From Vagococcus bubulae (lineage in GTDB: Bacteria > Bacillota > Bacilli > Lactobacillales > Vagococcaceae), in NCBI RefSeq assembly GCF_003950315.1, contig NZ_NGJT01000019.1, positions 1 to 37,101 of the forward strand: a stretch of DNA of 37,101 bases. Reading direction: 5' to 3'. The first letter of the stretch is position 1, and each line of letters begins with the position of its first letter. Below the pieces are notes generated by a model that was not told where the DNA came from, made no database searches, and worked only from the letters and a program-made list of their open reading frames with translations. The position numbers were made by a program, and so were the translations under genes. Shown piece by piece: positions 20,967 to 29,920 of the stretch.

Positions 20967-21866
20967 TTGCAAGAAACAACTTCAAGTTCTCAAACACCAG
21001 AAGTAATTAATGAAGCAGCCAAAAATGTCCGAGGGATTAATCGCTTTTTAAATCAACTTGATTGGAATAAAATTATTGCCTCGATGATTAACAAAGCTAT
21101 CCTCATCTTAATTGTCATTTTGTTGTTAACCATTATTCGTAAAGTTTTATTCAAAGTGATTGATAAATCATTTACAAATAATAATAAGAAAAAAGATAAT
21201 TATAGTGAAAATAGGATGCATACCTTACGAACTCTTTCAAAAAATGCTGTTCAATATACTTTATTCTTTATTGGAATATACTCAACGCTTACTCTCTTAG
21301 GTGTTCCAGTGGGCTCACTCATTGCTGGTGCTGGAATTGCTGGTATCGCCATTGGTCTTGGTGCACAAGGTTTTATCAATGATGTGTTAACAGGCTTTTT
21401 CATTATTTATGAACGTCAACTAGATGTTGGCGACCATGTCGTGATAGATAATATAGAGGGAATTGTCAATGATATTGGTCTTCGTACTACTCGAATTAAA
21501 AGCTTTAACGGAACGATGAATTACATTCCAAATAGGCAAATATTAATTGTCAGCAATTTATCTCGCGGTAACCAATTAGTAGTTGTTGATATACGTGTTG
21601 ACCCAACAGATGATATTGATCATATCATGGATATCATGACAGCCATTAATGAAAAACAAATAATTAATATTACTGATATTCGTTCCGAACCAACGTTGGT
21701 TGGACTTGTGGATTTAGGCAGTGGAAACTTTGCGATTCGTTCCACTGTTTATGCTATTAGCGGTTCTCAATTTGGGGTCAAAACACAAATGATGACCGCC
21801 TATATTGAAGCTTTAACCAAAGCAGGAATTAAACTTCCTACCACACCAATTAATCTTAAAATATAA
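20967..21866 (+). CDS. Small mechanosensitive channel, MscS family
   Basis: 299 residues. Membrane helices at about 45-65, 88-110 and 117-135; the pore helix region is GAGIAGIAIGLGAQGFINDV, with the conserved Gly/Ala packing of MscS TM3. The beta domain follows (YERQLDVGDHVVIDNIEGIV). It opens under membrane tension to release solutes in hypo-osmotic shock. TTG start with GGAG eight bases before; an ATG in between is out of frame. It resembles B. subtilis YkuT, and relatives of other yku genes follow on the opposite strand. Confidence 0.9.
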   Translation: MQETTSSSQTPEVINEAAKNVRGINRFLNQLDWNKIIASMINKAILILIVILLLTIIRKVLFKVIDKSFTNNNKKKDNYSENRMHTLRTLSKNAVQYTLFFIGIYSTLTLLGVPVGSLIAGAGIAGIAIGLGAQGFINDVLTGFFIIYERQLDVGDHVVIDNIEGIVNDIGLRTTRIKSFNGTMNYIPNRQILIVSNLSRGNQLVVVDIRVDPTDDIDHIMDIMTAINEKQIINITDIRSEPTLVGLVDLGSGNFAIRSTVYAISGSQFGVKTQMMTAYIEALTKAGIKLPTTPINLKI

Positions 21867-21872
21867 AAAAAT

Positions 21873-21909
21873 GAGCCTCCTTCACTTAAAAAGTAAGAGG
21901 CTCTATTTT
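21873..21909. terminator. Bidirectional terminator between convergent genes
   Basis: GAGCCTC/GAGGCTC (21873-21879 and 21897-21903) with T runs on both sides serves the MscS gene on plus and the deacetylase gene on minus. Confidence 0.85.
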
Positions 21910-21910
21910 T

Positions 21911-23047
21911 TTAATTATCTTGTGCGATAAAATAATCAGTCATCAGTGTGACGCCCTTTATTAAGGCAGACTCATTGGGATTAAATGATGGATGGTGTAG
22001 TCCATATTGGCTATCCACTCCAAGCCAAAACATCGTCCCTGGTATTTGCTTTAATAAATAACCAAAATCTTCAGCTGTCATTAAAGGGGTTGCTATTTCA
22101 ACCATCATATCTTGTTGTTCATTGAAAAAATCCATTAGTTTTGTTGTGGTGTCTTTATCATTAACTACTGGAACGTAACCAAGTTGATTAAAATCAATTT
22201 CTATTTTACATTGATAAGCAACCTCAATACCTTTTACGATATCTTTTACACGTTGAACAACTAAATCAGTCATCTCATGTGTTAATGTTCGAATCGTTCC
22301 AGTTAATTTAGCTGACCCAGGTAAAACATTGCTCGCAACACCAGCATTGAGTTGCCCAAAGGTAATAACAGCTGATTCCATTGGATTAACATTTCGACTC
22401 ACAATGGTTTGAATTTGTTGAACAAACGATGACACTGCAACAATCATATCATTGCCTTCATGAGGTAATGCGGCGTGGCTTTCTTTTCCGTAAAACCGAG
22501 CACTAAACCCACAATCTCCAGCAAACAATGTTCCCACACACGTTGAAACACTTCCTACTGGTAACGTCGGACTCACGTGTAATCCATAGATTTCATCAAT
22601 CATTGCCACATCTAAAAAATGATTATCCGTATATATTTTAGCACCACTTTTATTTTCTTCAGCTGGTTGAAAAAAGAAAACCACATCATTATTTAATTGG
22701 GCATTCACCACATTTTTTAATAATCCTAAGGCAATGGTCATATGGAAATCGTGACCGCATGCATGCATGACGCCTTCATGTGTTGATTGAAATGCTAAAT
22801 CAGTATTTTCTAATATTGGTAATGCATCCATATCTGTACGCCAAGCAATCGTTTTTGATGAGTTCTTCCCTTTAACAATCACTATAATAGCAGTGTCTTG
22901 TACTTTAATAATCAATCTATCTTGAGGTAATGCGCGTATGTTTTCTAGTAAATATGATGAAGTTTTTTCTTCTTCTAGGCCAATTTCTGGTATTTGATGT
23001 AACTCTCTCCTAATTCGAATCAATTCATCTTCTGAAATACGTTCCAT
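21911..23047 (-). CDS. dapL: N-acetyldiaminopimelate deacetylase (M20 peptidase family)
   Basis: 378 residues, the normal length. Metal-binding and catalytic motifs of the M20D group are present: RTDMDALP, HACGHDFH, PAEENKSGAKI, HAALPHEGND and the late LHHPSFNPNE. The enzyme removes acetate from N-acetyl-LL-diaminopimelate in the acetylase branch of lysine and peptidoglycan precursor synthesis. Close paralogues act on N-acyl amino acids, and the usual partner dapH is not in this window, so general M20 amidohydrolase is the alternative. ATG behind GGGGG. It follows cbpB by 15 bp. Confidence 0.8.
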   Translation of the reverse strand: MERISEDELIRIRRELHQIPEIGLEEEKTSSYLLENIRALPQDRLIIKVQDTAIIVIVKGKNSSKTIAWRTDMDALPILENTDLAFQSTHEGVMHACGHDFHMTIALGLLKNVVNAQLNNDVVFFFQPAEENKSGAKIYTDNHFLDVAMIDEIYGLHVSPTLPVGSVSTCVGTLFAGDCGFSARFYGKESHAALPHEGNDMIVAVSSFVQQIQTIVSRNVNPMESAVITFGQLNAGVASNVLPGSAKLTGTIRTLTHEMTDLVVQRVKDIVKGIEVAYQCKIEIDFNQLGYVPVVNDKDTTTKLMDFFNEQQDMMVEIATPLMTAEDFGYLLKQIPGTMFWLGVDSQYGLHHPSFNPNESALIKGVTLMTDYFIAQDN

Positions 23048-23062
23048 ATATGTCCCCCTTAC

Positions 23063-23527
23063 TTATTTCATCATCACGTTATATTCCGTTTCTAATTCAT
23101 GTGCCAAATGGTTAACAGCTTTTAATATTTCTTTTCTCGTAACAATCCCCATAAATTGATTGTCTTTATTCACGACTGGAATAAAGTTACTATCCACTAA
23201 TAAATGAAGTGTTTTTTCTAAATCTATTGGTAATTGTACAGCTGAAATATGTGCATCCATTACATCAGATACTTTTTTTCCAGACAAATTTTGTGGCTCA
23301 AAATCTTCTATTCCAAACATTTGATCTACTACTTGGGATAGGGAAACTAACCCCACTAATTGTTCTTCTTTATTTAAAACAGGTACACGAGAGTACCCTA
23401 TTTTGGTTAGAACAAGTAATGCATGCTCTAGCGAGTTTGTTTCGTTTAACGTGGCAACATTTTCTGCTGATATTAAAAAATCGGCTTCGTTTTCTAATAA
23501 CATTTTTTTTACAGTCGATCCAATCAT
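23063..23527 (-). CDS. cbpB: CBS-domain c-di-AMP-binding protein
   Basis: 154 residues holding two CBS domains (about residues 17-75 and 88-145), with motifs GYSRVPVLNKEEQLVGLVSL and SNFIPVVNKDNQFMGIVTRK. Length and sequence match CbpB/YkuL, which in Listeria and Bacillus binds cyclic di-AMP and, when free, stimulates the (p)ppGpp synthetase Rel. ATG behind GGAGG. It is in a minus-strand run with dapL and the phosphoesterase. Confidence 0.85.
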   Translation of the reverse strand: MIGSTVKKMLLENEADFLISAENVATLNETNSLEHALLVLTKIGYSRVPVLNKEEQLVGLVSLSQVVDQMFGIEDFEPQNLSGKKVSDVMDAHISAVQLPIDLEKTLHLLVDSNFIPVVNKDNQFMGIVTRKEILKAVNHLAHELETEYNVMMK

Positions 23528-23555
23528 TTCGTTTCCTCCATGTAACTTAAAATAG

Positions 23556-24074
23556 TTAATTCATTGAAAAAAAGTGAGTCAGTTCTTCTTGTACTTCATG
23601 TCTTTCATTATAATATTCAACTAAATAGCCATCTGGTTGATGGGTAATCATAGCATATGTCTTTAAATAGCTATATTTACCACGTGGTTGAGAGATACTA
23701 CCTGGATTTAACAATAAAATATCATCAACCATTTCTGCAAATAATTGGTGAGTATGCCCATATAGCACAATATTTGCTTGTACCTCTTCAGCTTGATAGA
23801 GCAATTTATCAAATGTCATATTCACGTTAAATAAGTGACCATGTGTTAATAAAACGTTATCTTCTGATGTATTGATTACTTTAACTGTATCGTATTCTTG
23901 ATCATAATCACAATTTCCGCGCACAACATGAAACGTTGACCAAATATCGTCTTCAGGTGAGAGCTCTGAATCCCCACAATGGAAAAAATAATCTACATCA
24001 TTTAGCCATTTGGCCTTGATATCTTCCAGATAAGACTCCACACCATGATTATCACTTACCACTAAATATTTCAT
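23556..24074 (-). CDS. YfcE/MJ0936-type metallophosphoesterase
   Basis: 172 residues starting [11 protein letters not shown]. Metal-binding motifs are complete: SDNHG, HCGDSE, RGNCD, LTHGH and LYGHTHQ, then [10 protein letters not shown]. Such enzymes hydrolyse phosphodiesters in vitro; the cellular substrate is unknown. I use ATG at 24074, whose start overlaps the stop of the upstream gene (ATGA) and has GGAG upstream; the longer frame from 24095 is read from within that gene. Confidence 0.88.
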   Translation of the reverse strand: MKYLVVSDNHGVESYLEDIKAKWLNDVDYFFHCGDSELSPEDDIWSTFHVVRGNCDYDQEYDTVKVINTSEDNVLLTHGHLFNVNMTFDKLLYQAEEVQANIVLYGHTHQLFAEMVDDILLLNPGSISQPRGKYSYLKTYAMITHQPDGYLVEYYNERHEVQEELTHFFSMN

Positions 24075-25432
24075 ACTGTTTTCTCTCCTAACCAAGCATC
24101 TATTTTTTTATCTAGTTCCTGTAACGCTTTTGCCCGATGACTAATCTTATTTTTTTCTTCTGATGTCATTTCTGCTAACGTTTTATCTGTCTCTGGAATA
24201 ATAAATAACGGATCATAGCCAAATCCATTATTCCCCCGTGGAATACGGCCAATCATACCTGGTAATTCTCCTGATACTACTAAACTTTCTTTTCCTGGTT
24301 CAGCAAGTACTAACGTGCAATGAAATTGTGCCGTACGATCCCCCATTGGAACATCTGTTAATTCATGTAATAATTTAGCATTATTCGCTGCATCACTTTT
24401 TCTTTCCCCTGCAAATCGAGCTGAATAAACACCAGGTTGACCACCTAATGCATCTACTTTTAAGCCAGAATCATCTGCTAAAACCAAACAATTTAATTCT
24501 TTAGCAATCCCTTCTGCTTTTAGTCGAGCATTTTCTTCAAATGTTTTTCCTGTCTCTTCAATATCAGCAATTTCCGGATAATCAAGTAATGTTTTAATCT
24601 CGTATCCTCTCGATTTAAATAATTCAACAAACTCTTTTGCTTTTCCTTCGTTTCTTGTTGCAATTAAGAGATGATTTTTTAAGACAGGTTCTTCTTGTTT
24701 TTTTGAAACATTTCTTAATGCTAAGGCATTTTTTTGCAAGCGAATAAGCTCAGTCACACTTTTTTCAGCATAATCTAATAATTGATTCAATTCTCCTCTT
24801 GTAAAGGTTGCTTCTTCACCTGTTCCTTGAATCTCGATTAATTCTAATTTTTCTGTCATCACAACGTTACAATCAACTTGAGCTGCTGAATCTTCTTCAT
24901 AATCTAAATCCGTAATCGCTTCTCCGTATTGATTTAGTCCAACACTAATGGCAGCCAAATGATTTGTGATTGGGTTTTCTGTTAACTCTCCACTATCTAC
25001 TAATTTATCAACTGCCAATTTCAAAGCTAAAAATGCCCCCGTAATACTGGCTGTTCGAGTCCCCCCATCAGCTTGAATGACATCACAATCAACTACTATC
25101 GAGCGTTCACCTAGTTTTTTCAAATCAATCACTGAACGCAACGCTCGACCGATTAATCGTTGTATTTCCATCGTGCGTCCGGTTAGTTTTCCCTTGCTAC
25201 TTTCTCGCCTATTTCGTGTGTGTGTTGCTCGTGGTAGCATACTATACTCAGCCGTCACCCAACCTGTTCCAGTATTTCTTAAGAATGGTGGAACAGACTC
25301 TTCCACCGTCGCGTTTACAATGACTTTCGTATTTCCAAAACTAACTAAAACTGACCCTTCTGGATAATCCAAATAGTCTAGTACAAAAGATACTTTTCTC
25401 ATCTCATCATTTTTTCGTCCATCATGTCTCAT
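24071..25432 (-). CDS. rph-rdgB: Fused RNase PH and XTP/dITP pyrophosphatase
   Basis: 453 residues, two enzymes in one chain. Residues 1 to about 240 are RNase PH ([40 protein letters not shown]), which trims tRNA 3' ends with phosphate. Residues from about 252 are a HAM1/RdgB pyrophosphatase ([33 protein letters not shown]), which clears inosine and xanthosine triphosphates. The fusion is known in enterococci and relatives. Both active sites look intact. ATG behind GGGAG lies 3 bp after murI. Confidence 0.93.
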   Translation of the reverse strand: MRHDGRKNDEMRKVSFVLDYLDYPEGSVLVSFGNTKVIVNATVEESVPPFLRNTGTGWVTAEYSMLPRATHTRNRRESSKGKLTGRTMEIQRLIGRALRSVIDLKKLGERSIVVDCDVIQADGGTRTASITGAFLALKLAVDKLVDSGELTENPITNHLAAISVGLNQYGEAITDLDYEEDSAAQVDCNVVMTEKLELIEIQGTGEEATFTRGELNQLLDYAEKSVTELIRLQKNALALRNVSKKQEEPVLKNHLLIATRNEGKAKEFVELFKSRGYEIKTLLDYPEIADIEETGKTFEENARLKAEGIAKELNCLVLADDSGLKVDALGGQPGVYSARFAGERKSDAANNAKLLHELTDVPMGDRTAQFHCTLVLAEPGKESLVVSGELPGMIGRIPRGNNGFGYDPLFIIPETDKTLAEMTSEEKNKISHRAKALQELDKKIDAWLGEKTV

Positions 25433-25435
25433 TTT

Positions 25436-26251
25436 CTAATCTCCCATATGTGTAATATCTACATGTTCTACTACTATTTCTTTTAGTGGCAACCAGTCTG
25501 AACTAATTTTTTCAAAGTTTCTAACTGATCCTGTTGTATAAAACTCATGATTTTTTTTGTTAGCATCTGGTAGTGCAGCTATCTCATAATAGTCCAGTAA
25601 CACACTCACCTCTGTAATCGTTTCAGCTCCTGAATCAATTAATTTTACCTTTTCTCCCATAGCATCTTTAATAAATGGTTTTAATAATGGGTAGTGAGTA
25701 CAGCCCATTACTAATGTATCAATATTTGATGTCTTAAAATAATCCAGCGTTTCAGCTACGACTTTTTTAGCAATAGTTGATTGATACTCATGACTCTCTA
25801 CAATTGGGACAAATTTAGGACAAGCAAGTCCTAATACTTCTACATCTAATGATTTGCGTTTTATTTCTTTTGTGTATTCTTCGCTATTAATCGTGCCAAC
25901 TGTTCCAATGACACCAATACGACCATTGTGCGTTTCTCGTAAAGCCGCTCGAGATCCTGGGACAATGACTCCAACAACAGGAATATCTAAAGATTCTTTA
26001 ATTTCTTCCAAAGCGACTGCAGTAGCTGTGTTGCACGCAATAACAATCATTTTGACCTTCTTTTTTAACAAGAAGCGGACCATATCCCATGTGAATTGTT
26101 TAATTTGTTCAACTGGACGTGGACCATATGGACATCTGGCAGTATCCCCGATATAATACAATGTTTCGTTTGGTAGTTGTTTTAACGCTTCTCTTACAAC
26201 CGTTAATCCTCCTACACCAGAATCCAAAAAACCGATTGGCTGATTGTTCAT
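25436..26251 (-). CDS. murI: Glutamate racemase
   Basis: 271 residues. It has the substrate loop FLDSGVGGLTVV and the two catalytic Cys motifs IACNTAT and MGCTHYPLL. It makes D-glutamate for peptidoglycan in the cytoplasm. ATG at 26251 has GAGG eight bases before it and gives a protein of family length; the in-frame ATG at 26281 has no ribosome site. First gene of the murI/rph-rdgB/yfcE run. Confidence 0.94.
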   Translation of the reverse strand: MNNQPIGFLDSGVGGLTVVREALKQLPNETLYYIGDTARCPYGPRPVEQIKQFTWDMVRFLLKKKVKMIVIACNTATAVALEEIKESLDIPVVGVIVPGSRAALRETHNGRIGVIGTVGTINSEEYTKEIKRKSLDVEVLGLACPKFVPIVESHEYQSTIAKKVVAETLDYFKTSNIDTLVMGCTHYPLLKPFIKDAMGEKVKLIDSGAETITEVSVLLDYYEIAALPDANKKNHEFYTTGSVRNFEKISSDWLPLKEIVVEHVDITHMGD

Positions 26252-26322
26252 AACGTTTACCTCATTCTTTATATAATTCATCTAATCTCTATTTTCCCTT
26301 TATTTTGTCGATAATTCAAGTT

Positions 26323-26344
26323 AAAGCATCAAATTTAATGCTTT
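26323..26344. promoter_or_regulatory. Inverted repeat upstream of murI
   Basis: AAAGCAT and ATGCTTT form a perfect 7-8-7 inverted repeat about 75-95 bp before the murI start. No clear -35/-10 pair was found around it; it could be an operator. Confidence 0.4.
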
Positions 26345-26361
26345 ATTATGTCTTACTAACG

Positions 26362-26386
26362 CAAAAAAGCAACAGTTTCCTGTTAC
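26362..26386 (-). terminator. Terminator after tsaD
   Basis: GTAACAG-GAAA-CTGTTGC forms a 7-bp stem with a stable GAAA loop, followed by TTTTTT on the minus strand. Confidence 0.88.
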
Positions 26387-26396
26387 TCTTAAAAAT

Positions 26397-27413
26397 TTAT
26401 AATGTCAAACTTGGTTTAGCATTCAAATACCAATCAGAAACATGCTGTTTTTGATACTCTACAAAACCAGCTGCTCCAATCATTGCAGCATTATCACCAC
26501 ATAAGCTAATTGGTGGAACAACTAGCGACACGTTGGGTAATTCTTTTTCTAATTCGCTTTTCAACGTCTCTCTTAATCCTTTGTTAGCAGCTACGCCACC
26601 TGCAACAATTAATTGTTTCACGTCATATTCTTTACACGCTCTTATGGTTTTATCAACTAAAACATCAATCACACTTTGTTGAAAACTTGCAGCTAAATCA
26701 ACATCACAAAGTACTTCGTCACGTTGTTTGGCATTGTGTACTAGATTAATCACTGAACTTTTCAACCCACTAAAACTAAAATCAAAATTATCTTCTTTTA
26801 TCATGCTTCTTGGAAAATGATAATTATCTTGACCTTGATGAGCTAACTCATCAATTTCTTTACCACTAGGATAAGTCAAACCTAATACTCGTCCAACTTT
26901 ATCATAAGCTTCACCTGCAGCATCATCTCGTGTTTCACCAATGATTTCAAATTCGCCGTGACCTGTCATATACACCAGTTCGGTATGACCACCACTTACA
27001 AGTAGGGCCATTAAAGGAAATGTCATCTCTTCCACAAAACGAGCCGCGTAAATATGACCAGCCATATGATTAACTGGAACTAGCGGTAGATTATGTGCCC
27101 ATGCAAATGATTTTGCCGCAGTAATTCCTATCAATAGTGAGCCGACTAAGCCAGGTCCATAAGTCACAGCAACAGCAGACAACTCAGACACCGTAATATT
27201 GGCTTCTTCTAAAGCCAATGCCATACATCGAATTATCTGCTCTACATGATGGCGACTAGCAACCTCAGGGACCACACCACCAAATCGTTTGTGGCTATTT
27301 ATTTGAGACGCCACAATGTTGGATAAAATCTCATTGCCATTTTTCACAACAGCAACACTCGTTTCATCACAACTACTTTCAATTGCTATAATATATATTT
27401 CTTTGTTTTCCAT
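26397..27413 (-). CDS. tsaD: tRNA t6A threonylcarbamoyltransferase subunit TsaD
   Basis: 338 residues, full length. It has the ASKHA fold motifs [15 protein letters not shown], the iron/zinc-binding HMAGH (H116, H120), SGGHTE and the C-terminal [10 protein letters not shown] and CGDNAAM. With TsaB and TsaE it transfers threonylcarbamoyl to A37 of tRNAs decoding ANN codons. ATG behind AGGAAG. It is the last gene of tsaB-rimI-rimI-tsaD. Confidence 0.95.
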   Translation of the reverse strand: MENKEIYIIAIESSCDETSVAVVKNGNEILSNIVASQINSHKRFGGVVPEVASRHHVEQIIRCMALALEEANITVSELSAVAVTYGPGLVGSLLIGITAAKSFAWAHNLPLVPVNHMAGHIYAARFVEEMTFPLMALLVSGGHTELVYMTGHGEFEIIGETRDDAAGEAYDKVGRVLGLTYPSGKEIDELAHQGQDNYHFPRSMIKEDNFDFSFSGLKSSVINLVHNAKQRDEVLCDVDLAASFQQSVIDVLVDKTIRACKEYDVKQLIVAGGVAANKGLRETLKSELEKELPNVSLVVPPISLCGDNAAMIGAAGFVEYQKQHVSDWYLNAKPSLTL

Positions 27414-27424
27414 TTTTTCACTTC

Positions 27425-27853
27425 CTAAATCTCTAACTGCATCATTTTTGCATCATCACTCGGATTTTTATAATAATTTTTTCGTATCCCTAACTCTTTA
27501 AAATGATGTTTATCATAAAAAGCAATCGCTTCTTTATTCTTTAATCTGACTTCTAAAAATAAGTGCGTCACATTCCTTTGTTGCAATCGTTGACACATAT
27601 CTTTCAACAAACTTGTTGCAATCCCTTGATGTTTATAATTAGGTAGAACACCGATTAATAGTAATTCAGCTTCATCTAATACTCGTTGACAAAGGATATA
27701 CCCTATCATTTCACCATCTTTACACTGGTAAATTATTTCAGTATTTTCTTGCATAAGCTGTGATAAAAATTGTGCCGTAGACCACGGACTACCATGTTCA
27801 AAGATGCTCTCACTTATTTCCTTTAATTGTTGTGCAATGTATTCATTATTCAT
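27425..27853 (-). CDS. GNAT acetyltransferase, second RimI paralogue
   Basis: 142 residues. The GNAT fold shows [19 protein letters not shown] as the beta4/acetyl-CoA loop (Q/RxxGxA type) and [20 protein letters not shown] as the C-terminal motif, as in RimI. Its N-terminus includes the SPWSTAQF motif that is shared with the upstream paralogue. It probably acetylates a protein N-terminus; the target is unknown. ATG behind AGGATG, 10 bp after the first rimI. Confidence 0.85.
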   Translation of the reverse strand: MNNEYIAQQLKEISESIFEHGSPWSTAQFLSQLMQENTEIIYQCKDGEMIGYILCQRVLDEAELLLIGVLPNYKHQGIATSLLKDMCQRLQQRNVTHLFLEVRLKNKEAIAFYDKHHFKELGIRKNYYKNPSDDAKMMQLEI

Positions 27854-27863
27854 AAGTCACATC

Positions 27864-28322
27864 CTAAAGTGTTAAAGACATATCAATTGCATCTTCATTG
27901 GAAGAAAGATAATAATTCTCTTTTACACCAACTTGTTTAAAACCAAACACTCGATACACTGAAATGGCTTGATGGTTAGAGGCTCTTACTTCTAAACTCA
28001 TGGTCTGGCAATCCATTTTTAAAGCTTCTTCTCTTAATTGATGAAGTAATTGAGTGCCTATCCCTTGTGATTGATAGTCTTTCAACACTGCAATATTCGT
28101 AATATGTGCATCATTGCACTCTATTCGAATTCCTCCAAAGCCAACCAATTCATTATTTAATTGCGCTTTGATGTATCGACCATATTTTTTTTTACTTAAC
28201 TCCATCCATAAAATGGCTGTACTCCAGGGAGACTCACCACCATAAACATTTTTTAATAATTGTTGGAACGCCATAATGTCTGTTATTTTTGCTATTTGAA
28301 AATCCAAATCCGCTTCAATCAT
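27864..28322 (-). CDS. rimI: Ribosomal protein bS18-type N-acetyltransferase RimI
   Basis: 152 residues from ATG at 28322, seven bases after GAGGAG; the in-frame ATG at 28337 is the ribosome site itself. GNAT motifs: SPWSTAILWMELSKKKYG, IAVLKDYQSQGIGTQLL (acetyl-CoA loop) and EVRASNHQAISVYRVFGFKQ. Location between tsaB and tsaD is classical for RimI. It shares the SPWSTA motif and the C-terminal ENYYLS/KNYYKN ending with the next gene. Confidence 0.88.
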   Translation of the reverse strand: MIEADLDFQIAKITDIMAFQQLLKNVYGGESPWSTAILWMELSKKKYGRYIKAQLNNELVGFGGIRIECNDAHITNIAVLKDYQSQGIGTQLLHQLREEALKMDCQTMSLEVRASNHQAISVYRVFGFKQVGVKENYYLSSNEDAIDMSLTL

Positions 28323-28340
28323 AACGTCACTCCTCATTGA

Positions 28341-29069
28341 TTAACTTAAACGTTCAACGTAAGACTGTGTTTCAACTACTTTTCCATGTTGTCTTTTTAA
28401 CCATTCTTCTTCTGCTTCCACTTTTTTTAGATAAGTCGGAACAAACGCATCGACATCTGTTATTTCTTCCATAAGGTGTTCTAGTTCCAACATAACAGCT
28501 GGATTAGATGGTTGAATGACTAAATCAATGTCTACTTTTTGAGAGAAAGCATCAAATAATCCTTGTAATTTACCAAGATCCTCTCCCACAAAAACAATCG
28601 TTTTATCCTGTTCTAATAATATATTTGTCCAACTTTCAAATGATATATATTGATCCTCAATCACATTAACTAATTGAGAGCCTTCGTATGTGTATGCACC
28701 TGTATATAAAAAATCTCGTCTAGCGTCCATAAATGGCACAATTAATTTTGTTGTTTGTTGAATATTTTTTGCCAAACAAGCGAGTGAAGAGACAGCGTAT
28801 AAAGAGGCATTTAAACTCCAACTTAATGTTTTAGCTGTTGTCACACCAATTCTTAAACCAGTATAGGAACCTGGTCCTTTTGCCACAATTATTTTAGTGA
28901 TATCAGTCGGTGCTAATCGACTTTCACGAACACAAAAATCAATTGCTGGCATCAACGTTTCACTATGATTTTTACTTGCTTGACTGTAATAAGAAGAAAT
29001 GAGATTCTGTTCTTCTCCAAGTACGACACCTAACGCTTTATTTGATGTATCAATACCTAGTACTGTCAT
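28341..29069 (-). CDS. tsaB: tRNA t6A biosynthesis protein TsaB
   Basis: 242 residues starting MTVLGIDTSNKALGVVLGEE. It has GPGSYTGLRIGVTTAKTLSW and an ASKHA N-terminal lobe, and lacks the metal-binding His pair of TsaD, as expected of the scaffolding partner. ATG at 29069 follows AGGATT by about ten bases and begins at the conserved residue; the frame to 29105 has no signal. First gene of the t6A cluster. Confidence 0.93.
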   Translation of the reverse strand: MTVLGIDTSNKALGVVLGEEQNLISSYYSQASKNHSETLMPAIDFCVRESRLAPTDITKIIVAKGPGSYTGLRIGVTTAKTLSWSLNASLYAVSSLACLAKNIQQTTKLIVPFMDARRDFLYTGAYTYEGSQLVNVIEDQYISFESWTNILLEQDKTIVFVGEDLGKLQGLFDAFSQKVDIDLVIQPSNPAVMLELEHLMEEITDVDAFVPTYLKKVEAEEEWLKRQHGKVVETQSYVERLS

Positions 29070-29148
29070 AATTATACCAATCCTTTTTCTATTTTTCTGT
29101 TTCATTGTAGCACAAAAGACATCTGACTTGTGTTATTTAGAAACAAAA

Positions 29149-29180
29149 AAGAAAAAGAGCAACAAATCACTCTTTTTCTT
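29149..29180 (-). terminator. Terminator after the CPBP protease gene
   Basis: AAGAAAAAGAG/CTCTTTTTCTT form a perfect 11-bp stem; the minus strand ends TTTTTTG. Confidence 0.85.
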
Positions 29181-29194
29181 CAACTTGATTCAAT

Positions 29195-29920
29195 TTATAA
29201 TGATAACCCAAATAGGTACGATAATAGTAGGGCAATTGCTCCTACGATGTTGTTAAAAAAATGGACTAACATAGAATCAATAATTCTTCCTCGTGAACTA
29301 TATGCCCAGTACATCAAGGCTCCTAAACAGGCGTACATGGCAAAGGAGATGATATTTGACGACAAATGAACACTTGAGAAAACTAAGGACGTGATAATCA
29401 TTGGAACCCAAACAGGTGCTTTTTTAAATAGTAGCGTTGTTGGCAAACCACGAAAAATCAACTCTTCCAAAATAGGTGCTTTAATAGCTATCGTAATAGT
29501 CATAATCAATACATAATAAACCGATTCATCTTGAGAAAATAACGCAGCTATTGCTTCATCATTTGCACTTGAATCTGTTCCGTAAAATTGTTGCATCAAA
29601 CCTGTTCCAATAATAGCAATCAAGCGACCGATTAAAAAGATTTTAAACGCACGCCACACATCTTTTCCCGTAATAGTGGTATCAATATCATGTGATTTTT
29701 TCTTATAATATCTCCAAATAAACCATATAACCCCTGCCAATACAATCAACCAACACACAAACAAAATTAAACTCACACCATTTTGTTTTTTATTAAAAAT
29801 AGGTTGAAAAAATGTTAATAATAGTGAAGGAATTTCACTGACCAATAACATTCCCAAAATAATAAAGATACCTAAAACAACTAGTGCAATTTTTTTCCCT
29901 ACCGATACTTCTTCTTTCAA
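29195..29920 (-). CDS. CPBP-family intramembrane metalloprotease
   Basis: 241 residues with about seven membrane helices. The CAAX-protease/bacteriocin-processing signature is present: EELIFRGLPTTL (residues about 150-161, Glu-Glu and Arg), then FSSVHLSSN with the metal-binding His. Family members act in prenyl-protein processing or bacteriocin self-immunity. TTG start: GGAGG lies seven bases upstream and TTGA overlaps the stop of the GalT-like gene, so the two are translationally coupled. Confidence 0.87.
   Translation of the reverse strand: MKEEVSVGKKIALVVLGIFIILGMLLVSEIPSLLLTFFQPIFNKKQNGVSLILFVCWLIVLAGVIWFIWRYYKKKSHDIDTTITGKDVWRAFKIFLIGRLIAIIGTGLMQQFYGTDSSANDEAIAALFSQDESVYYVLIMTITIAIKAPILEELIFRGLPTTLLFKKAPVWVPMIITSLVFSSVHLSSNIISFAMYACLGALMYWAYSSRGRIIDSMLVHFFNNIVGAIALLLSYLFGLSL

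Noticed and set aside
24071-25432. Possible sequencing frameshift joining rph and rdgB
   Set aside because: Continuous frame, both domains complete and the fusion is known in this bacterial group.
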